Assembly (NCBI GenBank): GCA_000149265.1
Contig: CH003407.1
Span: 67,227-131,226, forward strand
Direction: 5' to 3'
DNA length: 64,000 nt
Source: Ciona savignyi
Taxonomy: Eukaryota; Chordata; Ascidiacea; Phlebobranchia; Cionidae
Each line of letters opens with the position of its first letter. The first letter of the stretch is position 1. The notes under the pieces are model-generated. The model was not told the origin of the DNA, ran no database searches, and worked only from the letters and a program-made list of their open reading frames with translations. The translations under genes and the position numbers were made by a program. Shown one piece after another: positions 25,396 through 37,379 of the stretch.

Positions 25396-25645
25396 ATAGA
25401 TGCATGCCTAATCGCAAAAACAACCACAAAACACGTCGTAATCACTTACGGTGGAGTTGAAAATCGACTGAAATCGCATTAAAACAAACTTACACGAAGT
25501 AGTGATTTTGGTTTCATTTATTTTTTTACAAATACTTTGAGAAGATCACAAAATTTTGATCAAGTTTCAATAAAAAAAAAAGGGACAAGAAATTATTGTT
25601 TGTTTGGCAGTTGCATTTCGCAATAATGAAACTTTAAGAAATGAT

Positions 25646-28600
25646 TCAGTCGTACAAATCGAATTCTATCCTTTTGGCTGGGTAGAATGGCGCGTCCGGT
25701 TTGTCGGCTCGCCGCACGCGAACATCGTCGTTGAAAAAACCTTGCGACTTCCATTCCTATGAAAGATGGTGTGATTATTTTGTCTCTGTATGTAGGAAAA
25801 CCCAATGACATTTTTCGTCAGACTTCGTGTAAATATTATTAAAGCGGTATAAGGATAAGATAGGATGGGATATTCATCTTTATCCCCGTGAATGGGAAAA
25901 CCAACGGGGTTATCACACGGGCAATCGTCAGATCACCTCGCGCCCATCGTCGGGTTACCGGAGCTATTGCAGTGTGTTGTATATGATAGAAACGTTCCTT
26001 CAATTTGGTAGAACCCATTAATCCGCTGGGTTCAGGCAATGTCCGTAAAGTGCCTTGCCCAAGGACACAACCGAGTAGCTAGCGACCAGTTTCGCACCCG
26101 CAACCTTTCGGTTGAAAGACGACGCACTTAACCGCTAGACCAACGTGCCCGACGAATGGTGTACATGGTATAAAAGAATGTTTTAGCCTTGGTTTAGCCT
26201 ATTATTCCATCGACTTTAATGTCCACGTTTCGAACCCTTAATTTGCTAGTTGTTTATGTATAGAAAATGGTATATGTAATGGTCGCGTTAACTATTTAGC
26301 CACACGACCATATATAGCTACTTTTCGCTCCATGGGTGGAGACAGACTACTTTTCGGCTGACCTTGCGGTACACTAAAACCCTACGATTGCACACCGAAG
26401 TAATAAATCTGGGAGTTTAAAGCTTCCATCTTTAACAGTTTAAATGGGTTAAGAAGCTTTCAATGGATTTGAAGAATGGTTTCAACATACGAACAGCAGT
26501 ACTGCGGTACGGCTCAGGCGAAACCAAATTCAACTAAATTATAATTTTAAATATAAACAACGGTAATGCGGTACGGCTAAATCACGTGCTAGTACCGACT
26601 GCAATAGTGTGGCGAAATGGAAGGGTGATTATTAAATTTAAGTTCTTACCTCCATATTACTGGAAGAGAAAGGGCCAAAGAGTTCAGTGGTAGATTCGGT
26701 CCACTTGTATTCCCACTTTACTGAATTATCATCGGTTGTCATATCTGTGCAATGGAAAAAATCTGATACTGATTGTGTTTACTAAACGCGGGTGTTTTGG
26801 GGGTTAAATGGGGTTTTATCAGACTCTTGGAGAAATCAACACTAAAGGATTCATGATTATCGTCGAGATTGCGTTACTATATGTGTAGAATGGGGTTTTA
26901 TCAGACTCTTGGGGAAATCCACACTAAAGGATTCATGATTATCGTCGGTGATTGTGTTAGTATGTGTAGAGTCAATTTGTAACAAAAAGATCTAACTTAA
27001 AGTGGCTGGGTGGGTGAAATAAAAAAAATAATAACTTGTACAGCCACATTCGCCAAGAAATTAAAGAACCGGAAAATATGTTTTTAATGAAGGGATCGGA
27101 AAATCCTTGTAGAGGAATTTCATGGCGGCAAACTTAATGACGTCATCAGCTCAATTCCAACCGACCTTTGGAAGAATCTGCTCCATTCGAATCCCCATTT
27201 TGCTTCTTCTTCTCTCCAGCATCATCTATGTCATCCGCGAAGATGTCCAATGCATCCTCCGCTGAAGTGTTCTCTAGAATTTGGGAAATCCCCTTGCTGG
27301 CTTTCTCCGATACCCGAAGCTGTGAAACGTTTTTTACCTTTTTTTGTAAAACGTTTTTTCTCTTTTTTTTGTGAAACGTTAATGTTTTTTGGCGTTTTTG
27401 TTTTTTGGCGTTTTTTTTAGCGTTTTTATTTTTTTGGGTGGAACGTTTTTGTAAGGCTAATAATTTGTCGCGTAACAATTTGGCCTGTGAAGTGAAACGT
27501 CACCGTCAAGAATTATATCACTAAAATGGAGGGCTATGTTGCTTTGTAGGTCCTACAACAATGATCAGGTTAATTCATTCTAAAGGATTTAGCGATAACT
27601 TTGGTTGATTTAAACCAAATTAAAATCAACTTTTGGTTGATTGGTTGATTTAATTACAATTTTTCTGTATGGTGGCCAAGTTTTAGATTTTGCTTTGTTT
27701 TAATAATGATGATAAAATTGGTGGAACTAGCCAAGAAGAAAGGGCTACTACAGCGGCATGCTGTATTGCAACAATATTTATATGTGTGTAAAAAATAAGT
27801 TTTTCATTCTTATGGCAAAAGCAGGAATTAACCAAGCTATTACTTACTGAGTTAAGCTTGTACTGTAGTTTTTCGAAGGTATCCGAATAGATATCATAAT
27901 GGCCGGATCCTGCCATTTGGTCGACTAGCTCTGTTAGTTCGAGAAAGTTCTTCTTACGAGTTGCCTCCTGCGCATCAGTGGAGGTGTCTATGAACAAGAA
28001 GGTTTAAGATTAGTATCACTTATTGTGGACAGTAAAGGTACTATAGTGTCTTATAAAGTTCGAATATTCTATAAATAGTCTCACGGTTCATGGCATGTCT
28101 TACAGTTAACGTACAGTAAAAATTATAAAAACAGATCTATTAAAAATGATAGCCCATACACTCCTATATGTTAAGGAGTTCAGGTCTAATAGAAACTGAT
28201 AAATCTAAAATTGGAGGAATTTTTGGCCAGGATTCATGCAGTCAGACAAAGCTTAAACTTTCTAGAGAAGCACAATTGCAATGCTTAAACTTTTTAGAAG
28301 AGCACAATTGCAAAGCTTAAACTTTTTAGAAGAGCACAATTGCAAAGCTTAAACTTTTTAGAAGAGCACAATTGCAAAGCTTAAACTTTCTAGAGAAGCA
28401 CAATTGCAAAGCTTAAACTTTTTAGAAGAGCACAATTGCAAAGCTTAAACTTTTTAGAAGAGCACAATTGCAAAGCTTAAACTTTTTAGAAGAGCACAAT
28501 TGCAAAGCTTAAACTTTTTAGAAGAGCACAATTGCAAAGCTTAAACTTTTTAGAAGAGCACAATTGCAAAGCTTAAACTTTCTATAAAAGCACAATTGCA

Positions 28601-31600
28601 AAGCATTGACAAATCATCTACCGTCGGTTTCATCCTGTTCCTGCACCTCCATATCATACAACTTTTCCCGTTTCCAGTTTCTCGATTTGTTGGTTTTAGT
28701 TGATTTATCGGAGCCCAGTCTGCGCAGACCTTTGCTTACTGTTTCACCAGTTCCAAGCAAAGCCAGTATTCCCTCAATCATCTGTGGATTGTTTGATTTA
28801 TATATTATGTGTCCGGCTAATAGTTTGATCGATATGATGTGTGTCCTTTTAAATGCTTGTTAAGCAAAAAAAAACGACAGTTGTTAAAACACGTCTAAAA
28901 ACCAATGAATCAGAACTGAGATTACTCTTAGTCATTTCTATTTACATTATTAGGATAGGATATCTAGTAAAGGATATTCATGTTTATCCCCGTGAATACG
29001 AAAACCAAGGGGGTTAACACACGGGCAATCGTCAGATCACCACATGCCCACCATCGGGTTATCGGAGCTATTGCAGTGTTGTGTATAATTCACATGTTCC
29101 TTTAATTTAGTAGAACTCATCAATCCTCTGGGTATAGGCAATGTCCGTTAAGTGCCTAGCCCTTTGGTCGAAAGGCGACACACTTAACCACCAAACTAAT
29201 CTGTTGAACTTTTACAATAGAATATACCCTTAACTCTTTCACTCCCGGCCAAATGCATTAATTCAAACATGCTGTCCCGCAGTGTTTTTTACAATTTTTA
29301 GTCATTTTCAAATTAGCACAGTTTTTCTAAAGTTTATGCTATGATTTAATATTTAGTATGGTTGGAAAGATAATTTATCCCTCTTTTAAACAAGCTGCAC
29401 ATCTAAAATCTACCTCTAATAAAGAATATATTATGTAAACTTTAGTGAACACCACTTTTTATGCAAAGAAAATTCTGCTCGACTTTGAAAAATTTGAGGT
29501 GCACTGACAAACGAAATACTCACTTATTATTGGAATGCCCAAATGATATGAAAATTGGAATGTAGATTGTCTAATAGTTTTTGTACTCAGGAAAATTCGA
29601 ACTGTATTTCTATCTTCAGTAGTTTTTTTACTATTTGTAATTGAAATTTCCCTTTTTTCTGACTATATTATGAAAACTTGAACCCAAAAACGCATTGAAG
29701 TTTTTAGTTTTGTAGAACTAAAATAGTAAAAAGTATAAAAAAGAACAGTGAAGGAAGTGTAAAAAGGGCATACAAAACCAAACAAACGCAAATACTATAT
29801 CCAATATTCTTCAAAGCAGGGCACACCGAACTAGCTAGTCTCGCCGCCTTTTTCTTTATCGTGCGCTCAGCAGGCCCAGCTGGATTCATGCTTTGGTGAA
29901 CACGAAGCATAACCGCCTGCTGCGAAAACGTCACCAACGCTCTCCTTTTTATCTCAACGGCACGAAATTCACAGAGAATGTAAAGAAAGACTTGCTTGAC
30001 AAAAAGAGCTTCTCTGCAAGTTAACACGACTCCTATTGGCTGAGTTAGTCACGTGTAAATTCGTGTAAAATCGATAGAAATAAGAGGCGAAGCCTTGAAA
30101 AAGAAAGGCTATCACACCTCGCATTTTTAATATTTCTCCACGATAATCACAGGAGAGATAAAATATAGGGGTTCTTCCTTGATCGAATGAGCCATAGCTG
30201 AGGTCTCTACCATTACGCATTGCGGGAGAAATCGTTTTTTAGATTTGTATCCATTTATGAACAGACGGGATACCCATGTTTTTCCCACCAAACTCGCCAT
30301 ATATGGCGAGTTGGGAGGGAAAGAGTTAAAACATATTTTGATTACACCTCGCACATCAGGAACATTACACTTGTGCATTCAGTAAAAAAATAAAATAAAG
30401 TTGACAACGCCCAAAAACAATATTCTAATTAGACGAACGTTATTTAAAATAAAAACACCCTTGATCTCATTGAATTGTGGTGGTTCATCATCACTGTTGT
30501 TGTCTGTTGCTGTTGTCGATGTGGTCGATTTCTTTTTAACTTTCACCTGAACGAGTATTACATGTTAGGATTAAATCTATTGTAGTATACTGTTGTGTAT
30601 TATTAAATAGAATCTGAAAACGCAACTAATGGTTTACTATGTACACAAAATCTCAAGACTGAAGCTTGTGTTTTGCTTTGTTTACAAAATTTAAAGATGA
30701 AGACGGTAAGTGTTTTGCTATAGGTGCTAAGAACAGGTTACTCCCACAGTTTAACACCACATAAAAAATTATATTTATCGACTATGCAATTGTTTCTCTC
30801 TCCAAGCCAAATAGAAAAGATAAAAAACACAAGTTTACCACTACTGCACAGGTTTTTTTAAATTTAAAGATATCTTTGCTATTTCATAATAATAATTACG
30901 TAAAATAATCTTAATGGGTGCCAATTATTGGTTGTCAGATTAGACCATTGTGCAGAGATTAGTACCAATATGACAACATTAACAGTATATACCCTACACT
31001 TTTATTTTTTACATAACTGGAGTGGCACATCAATTGCATTGAAACCACATTTAAAACAATCTTATGAAAACAAAATTATCAGTACAAATTATGTTTTAAA
31101 ATAAGCTGAAATTCACTGTGTCGTACCCAATCTATATTATCGAGCCAGTTGTCGCGGATTTCCCTCTCTTTTTTGAAATGATAATGGCCCTGTGTGTCGA
31201 AGTCTCCCTCCTCCATCTCTTCCTTGAGGTTGAAAGGAGTGATCCTAGCTCCACCATCATCATCCTCCTCTTCTTCAACATCATCTTCTGCGCCTGTGGG
31301 TGGGTGGGTCTTGCGGGTTAGCTAGTCCTCGTCAATAAATTTTCTTTACAAGGGTAAGTAAGTTTTATTTTTTTACTTTTTATTTTATAGAGGAAAACTA
31401 AAAGGAGGAAAAGCGAAAGCGGGAAGGAGGGAAACTGAATACTAAAATAAAAATTTTGGCATAAGAGTTAGTTTTAAACATGGGATTGGAGTTAGGGTTA
31501 GTTCTAGGGTTGAAGTTAGTATATTGGGAAGGCTTTAAATTAGTTTCGGTAATTTTAGTAAGCGGTTTCCCTCCTTCCCACTCTGTCTCCTTGTTTCCAT

Positions 31601-33358
31601 CCCGGTAGCTACCGGGACCGGGAATTTAGGCCATAGAAGGCCTATTACTCCATTAAACACTCTAAATTACCTTCTATGTCTTCCTCCGTTAGTTTCTCAT
31701 AATCGTTTTTAACTTCATCCTCGTCATCACTGTCTAAACTGTGGTCTTCCTGTGGAGAAAGGCGAACCATTAATGAAGTTTTTTGAATCAACTTTCAAAT
31801 TTGGGTGCCTCTAAATACTACAGGATCACTTGGAGCGCTTGAATTGCTTAGATTGCAATTGAAAGTAATTCTATAAGCCTGTTCCAAACACTAATCTCAA
31901 CGGCAGAACTAACTTTAATATCATAATCTTTATTTTAATGATTTTTGTAATTACGAAGTATAGTAAGCGATCCAAGCACTTTAAGTGATCCTGCAGTATT
32001 TAGATGTACCGTCAAATTTTGATTCCTTCTAGTAAATAGCATATTCTTTTTTCAACCGTCAAAATCTTCTGAGAGTCTACCAAATATCGGTTGACAAATT
32101 AAGTTATACCATTGTGATAAAATTAATGTCATTGTGACAACATTACCAGTATAAAGAACACTATTTATTGGTAATCGTTTGATAAAAATCATGTTTTATA
32201 AAATGTTTTTTTTAATCAATAGTGATAGTCAGAGGTTCGAAGTTTTTTTAAAGAAAAAAAAGTTTTTTGTTATCACAAGAGTCTAATTGTCTCCCTTTAT
32301 TTTGTATAGGTCAGCTAGCTAATTTAACACTAATTTCAACCCCAGAACTAACCCTAACTTCAACCACATGTTTAAAACTAACTCTAGGGGTCCTAGCGCT
32401 GGACCTAGTGGACCTAACGGACCTGTACAAAATAGAGGGACCGGTCTAATTCAGTACTATTCCAAAGGTGTTTTAAGATATATATATATAACGCAATTAG
32501 TTGGGTAGAAATATGCAACACAGCTTCACGATACATCAAACCACTTTCAAATCCATTACCTTGAACCTGGAACCTGGCGCTGATGTTTCATGATTCAAAT
32601 CTACGTCCTGTATAAAATAAATGTGTAAGTGCTATGAGTTTTGTTGGTTGGATTTAATGTTTTTTTTATTTTAGGTGGGAAATTTTAATTATGAAAATCC
32701 TAGTATGTTGAAATTTAAATGCAATATTTGGGTAACTTGGGCCAGGGAAAACTAAAAGGAAGTAATGGGGAAGGAGGAAAACTTCACACTAAAATGAAGA
32801 TTATGACATTAAAGTTAGTTTTAAACTTGGGGTTACAGTTATAGGGTTAGTTCTCGGGTTGAGATTAGTGTTTAGGGCAGATTTTAAATTAGTTTCTTTA
32901 ATTTTATTGAGTAGTTTCCCCCCTTCCCGCTTTCTCTCATTTTAGTGTTGCCCTCTGCCATCCGGTACCTCTAAATACTACAGGAGCGCTTGGACCGCTT
33001 GGAGCGCTATCGCTTGGAGCGCTTGGATCGCTTGGATCGCTTACTATACTTCGTAATTACAAAAGCCATGATATTAATGTTAGGGTTGGGGTTAAAGTTA
33101 GTTCTGGGGTTGAGATTAGTGTTTGGGACAGGGTTAGAATTACTTTCCATAGCAATCTAAGTGATCCAAGCGATCCAAGCGGTCCTGTAGTATTTAGAGG
33201 CACCCCTGCCATCCATGGGCATAAAATGTAAAGGCGGGAAAGCCCGGCCCAGTCACCATCAGCCCACTTACCTTCGAAGTTGAGGGTGTTTCCTGTTTTC
33301 TAATTTTAGAGGAGCTTGGTGCAATTGAACTGTCGTCAAATCTTACTCGTTTTGACAT
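25646..33358 (-). CDS. CD2BP2: CD2 tail-binding protein 2 / U5 snRNP 52K-like, GYF domain
   Basis: Exons, 5' to 3': 33358-33272 (MSKRVRFDDSSIAPSSS..), 32607-32560, 31749-31671 (EDHSLDSDDEDE), 31293-31127 (GARITPFNLKEEMEEGDFD and REIRDNWLDNIDW), 30546-30459, 28781-28622 (EGILALLGTGETVSKGLRRL), 27987-27848 (FLELTELVDQMAGSGHYDIY), 27484-27166, 26744-26650 and 25756-25646. The last two form the GYF domain: VKWEYKWTE, ELFGPFSSSNM, EWKSQGFFNDD, YPAKRIEFDLYD then TGA. CD2BP2 is a U5 snRNP assembly factor whose GYF domain binds proline-rich SmB/B' tails. The order and motifs leave no doubt about the family. The 30459 donor (phase 1) does not match the 28781 acceptor (phase 0), so one small exon of 3n+2 nt in between was not found. 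Exon 8 has an unusual Lys/Asn-rich run. The signature GYF reads GFF. Confidence 0.93.
25850..26152 (-). mobile_element. SINE family 1, near consensus
   Basis: GGATAAGATAGGATGGGATA tail at the left; ACCGCTAGACCAACGTGCCC at the right. Confidence 0.92.
26795..26960. repeat. Tandem duplication, ~80-bp unit, two copies
   Basis: GGGGTTTTATCAGACTCTTG..AAAGGATTCATGATTATCGT appears at about 26810 and 26890 with a few differences; CD2BP2 intron. Confidence 0.85.
28250..28600. repeat. Tandem array, 32-bp unit, about 11 copies
   Basis: GCTTAAACTTTTTAGAAGAG plus CACAATTGCAAA is repeated with no spacers; a minority variant has TTTCTAGAGAAG. It abuts the donor of a CD2BP2 exon (28622). Confidence 0.95.
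28950..29210 (-). mobile_element. SINE family 1, CD2BP2 intron
   Basis: TAGGATAGGATATCTAG tail; central part of the tRNA-like head deleted. Confidence 0.85.
29234..30325. mobile_element. piggyBac-like non-autonomous element, TTAA target
   Basis: TTAA (29230-29233) then CTCTTTCACTCCCGGCC at the left; GGCGAGTTGGGAGGGAAAGAG then TTAA (30326-30329) at the right. The CTCTTTC/GAAAGAG termini next to TTAA match piggyBac-type ends. 1092 bp, no transposase. Lies in a CD2BP2 intron. Confidence 0.7.
31385..31605. mobile_element. MITE family B copy, CD2BP2 intron
   Basis: GAGGAAAACTAAAAGGAGGA at the left, inverted GTTTCCCTCCTTCCCACTCT at the right; core on the minus strand contains GGGTTAGTTCTAGGGTTG. 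Confidence 0.65.
31804..32016. mobile_element. MITE family A (GGTACCTCTAAATACTACAGGA type)
   Basis: GGGTGCCTCTAAATACTACA and TGCAGTATTTAGATGTACC form the inverted termini; subterminal CGCTTGGA-type repeats and the shared Ca/CCCC-AGAACTAACTT core are present in degenerate form. Confidence 0.7.
32745..32954. mobile_element. MITE family B copy adjacent to a family A element
   Basis: CAGGGAAAACTAAAAGGAAG to CATTTTAGTGTTGCCCT; core GGGTTAGTTCTCGGGTTGAG in reverse orientation. Confidence 0.65.
32964..33205. mobile_element. MITE family A copy, 9-bp TSD CTGCCATCC
   Basis: GGTACCTCTAAATACTACAG to GTAGTATTTAGAGGCACC, flanked by CTGCCATCC (32955-32963 and 33206-33214). Contains short tandem CGCTTGGA(T/G)CG units. 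A 9-bp TSD points to a MULE-like transposase. Confidence 0.85.
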
Positions 33359-33816
33359 TATTCGAAGAATACAGATTTAAAATATCAACACGAACTCAAC
33401 ATAAAATTTATTTTTAAGTGAAAGGAGTGAACAAAGTTCTTTTAAACACAAGTTTTCCAATCCAATGTTATGTGTTGCGGGGCCCATTTGTAGCCCTTGC
33501 ATATAAACGAATCATGCCAGTTAACGAAATGGAAATTAATCCTTTTGGCTCACGGTTTAAAAAATTAAAAAAATAATCAAGAAAAGTAGGCAAAGGAGAG
33601 TTTAAGTTTCACATTTAAGTTGTCACATTAAGTTTATGTAGGATTAAAAGGCACTGATAAAGATTAATAAGTTTACAACATGAACTAACCATATTAAATA
33701 CGACGGTGATGTAGTGAAATCTAACCACGACGTTATGCACTACAACGTTTAACTTATTTTTTTAAGTATAACGAGTATCGTTTCTAATGTTTAATTGATA
33801 GAATGTAAGAATGTTT

Positions 33817-34130
33817 GTCCGGCCGGTTGGTCTAGTCTAGCGGTTAAGTGCGTCGCCTTTCAATCGAACGGTTGCAGGTGCGAAACTGGTCGCTAGCTAG
33901 AAGGTTGTGTCCTTGGGCAAGGCACTTTACGGACATTGCCTGAATCCAGCGGATTAATGGGTTCTACTAGATTGAAGGAACGTGTCTATCATATACAACA
34001 CACTGCAATAGCTCCGGTAACCCGACGGTGGGCTCGAGGTGATCTGACGATTAGGCCTACCCGTGCGTTAACCCCCTTGGTTTTCCCATTCACGGGGATA
34101 AACATGAATATCCCGTATCCTATCCTAATC
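33817..34130 (+). mobile_element. SINE family 1, near consensus
   Basis: GTCCGGCCGGTTGGTCTAGT head followed by GCGGTTAAGTGCGTCGCC; tail CCCGTATCCTATCCTAA. A good reference copy. Confidence 0.93.
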
Positions 34131-34199
34131 TCCACATTATTAGAAATCAGATTAGGGAGGGGGGAATTAATAACAATTCTGGTTAAAAGTTGCTCTTTA

Positions 34200-34312
34200 G
34201 TATGGCGTGTGGCAGAAATGGTTTACGCGACTCCCGATACCACTCCTACTCATATAAAAAAAAACGGTTCTGGTCATGAGCCCATCTTGGGTACAAAACT
34301 TGGCTGGGTTAA
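34200..34312 (+). mobile_element. SINE family 2 tRNA-like segment
   Basis: GTGTGGCAGAAATGGTTTAC (A box) and GGGTACAAAACTTGGCTGGG (B-box region). Confidence 0.5.
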
Positions 34313-34723
34313 AAAAAAGTTGCTCTTTCACTAAAACATAATTAAACAAATTGTTAATTATTCAATTAAGAATAGTATATAAATATATATTCACACGCTT
34401 TGTGCACATGGCTTTCCATGTTATTGTACATGAACTATGCATCAAATGAAAGATAATTGTTATAACAAATCGAATGGAGTGGGCAAAAACTTAATAAATG
34501 TTTATTTCCATAAAAAATAAGCATTTTAAATTCTTTTAGATGTTTAATTCACTTAAACATTAAATTTACGTAAACAACGAACATCCAAATTACATCATCT
34601 ATACTTGTGAGTACCGCTTCTTAGTAAAAAAGTACGTAGAAATGCGTTCGCAATTAAACGAATACACATGTGCAACTGGTTATAACACACATAGATATTA
34701 ACATTTGCAGTCTTGTGTCCAGA

Positions 34724-35472
34724 TTACATGGGTTGGTATGCCCTCATTGCGCAAAATGCGATCACGTTGTGTGGACGATCAGGTGGTCGGTTCCAAAGGC
34801 CGATATTTATGTCGCTTGTGTCGGAACTAACTCCCAACACCACACCGGTGTCGGTTGCAGTGTGTTTAGGATAATTAGGATGCCAATTTTTGTTGTAAGC
34901 TGGTTTTCCGTCGCTTGTCTTCATCGTTTTAGCCTGGAGATATAAAATTTCCCGAAGTGACATAATAAATTAAACGGGTTGATGGTTTAATATTTGGCAG
35001 ACGTAAAATAAGAAGGAAATTTGTCGTTACAAAACTATAGTTTCAATTGGTTACTGCTCATTTTTTGAAATATGATGATTGCACGTTTGATCATACCTCA
35101 ACGTCCTATTTGATCATTGGGTGAATACATTTTGAAAAACTAAAAAAATCGGGCAAAGTGGTATATAGTTTAATCAACCATTTAAGGATATGTATATATT
35201 AATAAACCGCCATTTTTAAGGACCCATATAACGTTTTCACAAACCGGTGAGTCAGATTTCTTGCCACGGCGCATCAAATACAATTGTATTCATGACGTAT
35301 ATAAACTACGTCATACATCTCTTTGTCGATAATATTAACCAAAGTGGCACCAAACTGCTGGCACGCTTTACTAGCTTGAAATCGGGTATGGTATATCTTT
35401 TTGCTTGGTTTAGGCATCCAAATGTAAAGATTCCCGTACCATATCCCATTGTCGCCTGTGAAAAAATATTTA
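34724..35472 (-). CDS. C-type lectin-like domain exons, partial
   Basis: Exon A (acceptor tttcacag, starting near 35462) encodes YIWMPKPSKKIYHTRFQASK then ACQQFGATLVNIIDKEMYD, the typical N-terminal half of a CTLD with its first conserved Cys. Exon B (acceptor tatctccag, starting near 34941) encodes KTMKTSDGKPAYNKNWHPNY, GVVLGVSSD, GLWNRPPDRPHNVIAFCAMR and stops at 34724: the WSDG-like strand, the W-N element and the final Cys. A GAC|GTAGTT donor would join them in frame, but the usual W-I-G-L strand between is missing, so a small exon is unseen or lost. The upstream Ser/Thr-rich frame at 35501-35750 (NGSENKTTN) may supply a linker. CTLDs bind sugars or proteins outside the cell; there is no clear EPN/QPD calcium-sugar motif. 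Confidence 0.5.
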
Positions 35473-35756
35473 TAAAACCCTAAAACCTTATCTGTACATT
35501 TTAAACAGCCCTAAAACAAGTTACTAAACCACTGAAGTAACTAGAAGATATATTAGTGGTTTTATTCTCAGAACCATTCTTTGTAGTATCTTTTGACCTC
35601 TTCGTACTTTCCACAATGCCAGTACTTTCATTCAACATGAAAGACTTGGATTCAAAACTCTTTGATCGATTAGTTGGCTCATTCAAACGATGTTCCACAT
35701 TGGTGGTGTTAACATCAGGTAATTTGACCAGCTTTGTTTTAAAATAGGAGGAAATT

Positions 35757-35905
35757 TTGTTTTTCTTTCGCCAAACGTATTTCCAGCGCTTTCTTCCGGG
35801 GGTTTACTTTTCCTGCACTTGTTTTTCTTTCGCCAAAGACTGATAAGGTTCCTGAGGTTGCCAAACGTATTCCCAGCGCTTTCTTCCGGGGGTTTACTTT
35901 TCCTG
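35757..35905 (-). repeat. Tandem duplication of ~95 bp, possibly coding
   Basis: A block containing ctttcgccaaacgtat..ccagcgctttcttccggggg is repeated once. On the minus strand both copies can read RKSKPPEESAGNTFG, a charged hydrophilic motif, after a ttgcag acceptor. It could be an internally duplicated linker exon of the neighbouring gene. Confidence 0.4.
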
Positions 35906-36806
35906 CAAATTAATTTTATAGTTTAATCTGGTGAACATGAAAAATGGTTATTATCACACAGGCAATCGTCATATTACCTCAAGCCCCCGACTAGCTTATC
36001 ACTGCAGTACCTACTATAATATCGAAATGTATAGGCTATTTATGTTTAACGCTGTGAATGGAAAAACGCAAGGGGCGTCACCACACGTGTATTTGCTAGA
36101 TTATTTCCCATCTATAGACTTATCACTTGCCAAAATACAGCCGACTGGTTATTTTTCGACAACATCACAATTTATTCTGAAATTTATTCACAGCTTAAGT
36201 GGTATGTTACGGTGCCACGCAATGAAGTTGACGCGCTATTTCCAATTCCTTTATTCGGTATTCAGCGGTAACTAAAATAAACAAAAATGCATGTAAGACG
36301 CTATATAATGAAAAAAATGGGAAACTATACTACAAAAAACCACACCTTAACAATGCGCGCCCGTTAATTCCTTGATCGCTAAAATAAACTGCTGCTTTCT
36401 TGCAGCCGAACTCGAAAAGGACTTTATAAATCAAAAACGTAAAATCGCCAAGGACAAATCATAGAAATAGAATTTAACCAAAATCAACCAACCATGAAAA
36501 ATCAACGAACCAAAAACTACTGCAACGGTGCAGTAACAGGTATTAAATTCACACACTGTCGTTTTTTCATTGCTTCCCTTTTCTTACTATTGAAAAAATT
36601 GACCATGTATTCGTGTGCAAATTCAATAACTTAATATGGGAACTATTTATTAGATTTAACAGCCAGGTCTGTTTTTTACACTGTTATTTCTCATGTATTC
36701 ACTGACATGTTGTAACTACTGTAGTTTTGCCGTTTTCCTTATTTAATTACATATCCATTCTTCTTGACAGTAATATAGGAGGGAAAATAACTAAAATAGA
36801 ATGTAC

Positions 36807-37028
36807 CTGAAAATAAAATTGACGAGAATATTGATTGGTGCTAACACCACAGCTGCCTCCACACTTGCAACCATCGCCGATAGATTGATGTTCACATATC
36901 CGATGTTGATTTGGTAGATGGTGGATTGGAAGGTGTCATAGAACATGATGCTTGCCAACATGCAGCCAAACACTGCCACCATGCAACAAGCCGTGCGCTG
37001 TACTCGAGTGAACGGGTTACATGGTGCT
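36807..37028 (-). CDS. Polycystin-1-family transmembrane exon
   Basis: A 222-nt exon is bounded by ttccacag and TTTTCAG|GTACATTC. It reads APCNPFTRVQRTACCMVAVF, GCMLASIMFYDTF, INIGYVNINLSAMVAS and EAAVVLAPINILVNFIFR. The FTRVQR basic motif followed by a TM helix, an extracellular turn and a second TM ending in P-(I/V)-N-(I/L)-L-V-x-x-(I/L)-F-R is characteristic of the first post-PLAT TM segment in PKD1-like proteins. No PLAT, GPS or REJ exon was seen nearby, so this is one exon of a gene I cannot reconstruct, or a fragment. Confidence 0.55.
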
Positions 37029-37379
37029 CTGTGGAATACAGGATTTATACGATTTAGGATCACTACCCTTGTCACTACCAAGTCGGTTTTAATACTAGAG
37101 AGTGTCAATCACGTGTTTAACCACCACTATTTGTAAAACACATGTCGTATGCCATATATTCATGCTACAGTGTCCCTAACCACAATTTGTATTGTATACA
37201 CTGAGTATGTACTTTGTTTCTGCAAGCATAAACGCATGGGTCCCATAGTTATCAGACCAAACTTATTTTCCATGTGTAGTTGAGAAAAGAATAAACGTCT
37301 TAAATATACGAACATTTAACCACAACTGTTTTAAATTAAAGCTTCTTTTCAAGCGTGGTGGTAAAATAGAGCTAAATTT

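Noticed and set aside
25839..26039. Conserved-looking peptide GLMGSTKLKERVYHIQHTAI recurring at many loci
   Set aside because: It is a reading of the SINE family 1 body in one frame. It appears wherever the SINE does, with stops and frameshifts, and has no start or splice context.
28250..28600. CRISPR-like regular repeats
   Set aside because: Units are contiguous with no unique spacers, and the window is eukaryotic. It is an ordinary tandem array.
33824..33895. Genuine tRNA genes at SINE heads
   Set aside because: A- and B-box-like motifs are present, but the cloverleaf is degraded, the 3' side runs into the SINE body and every copy shares the same body.
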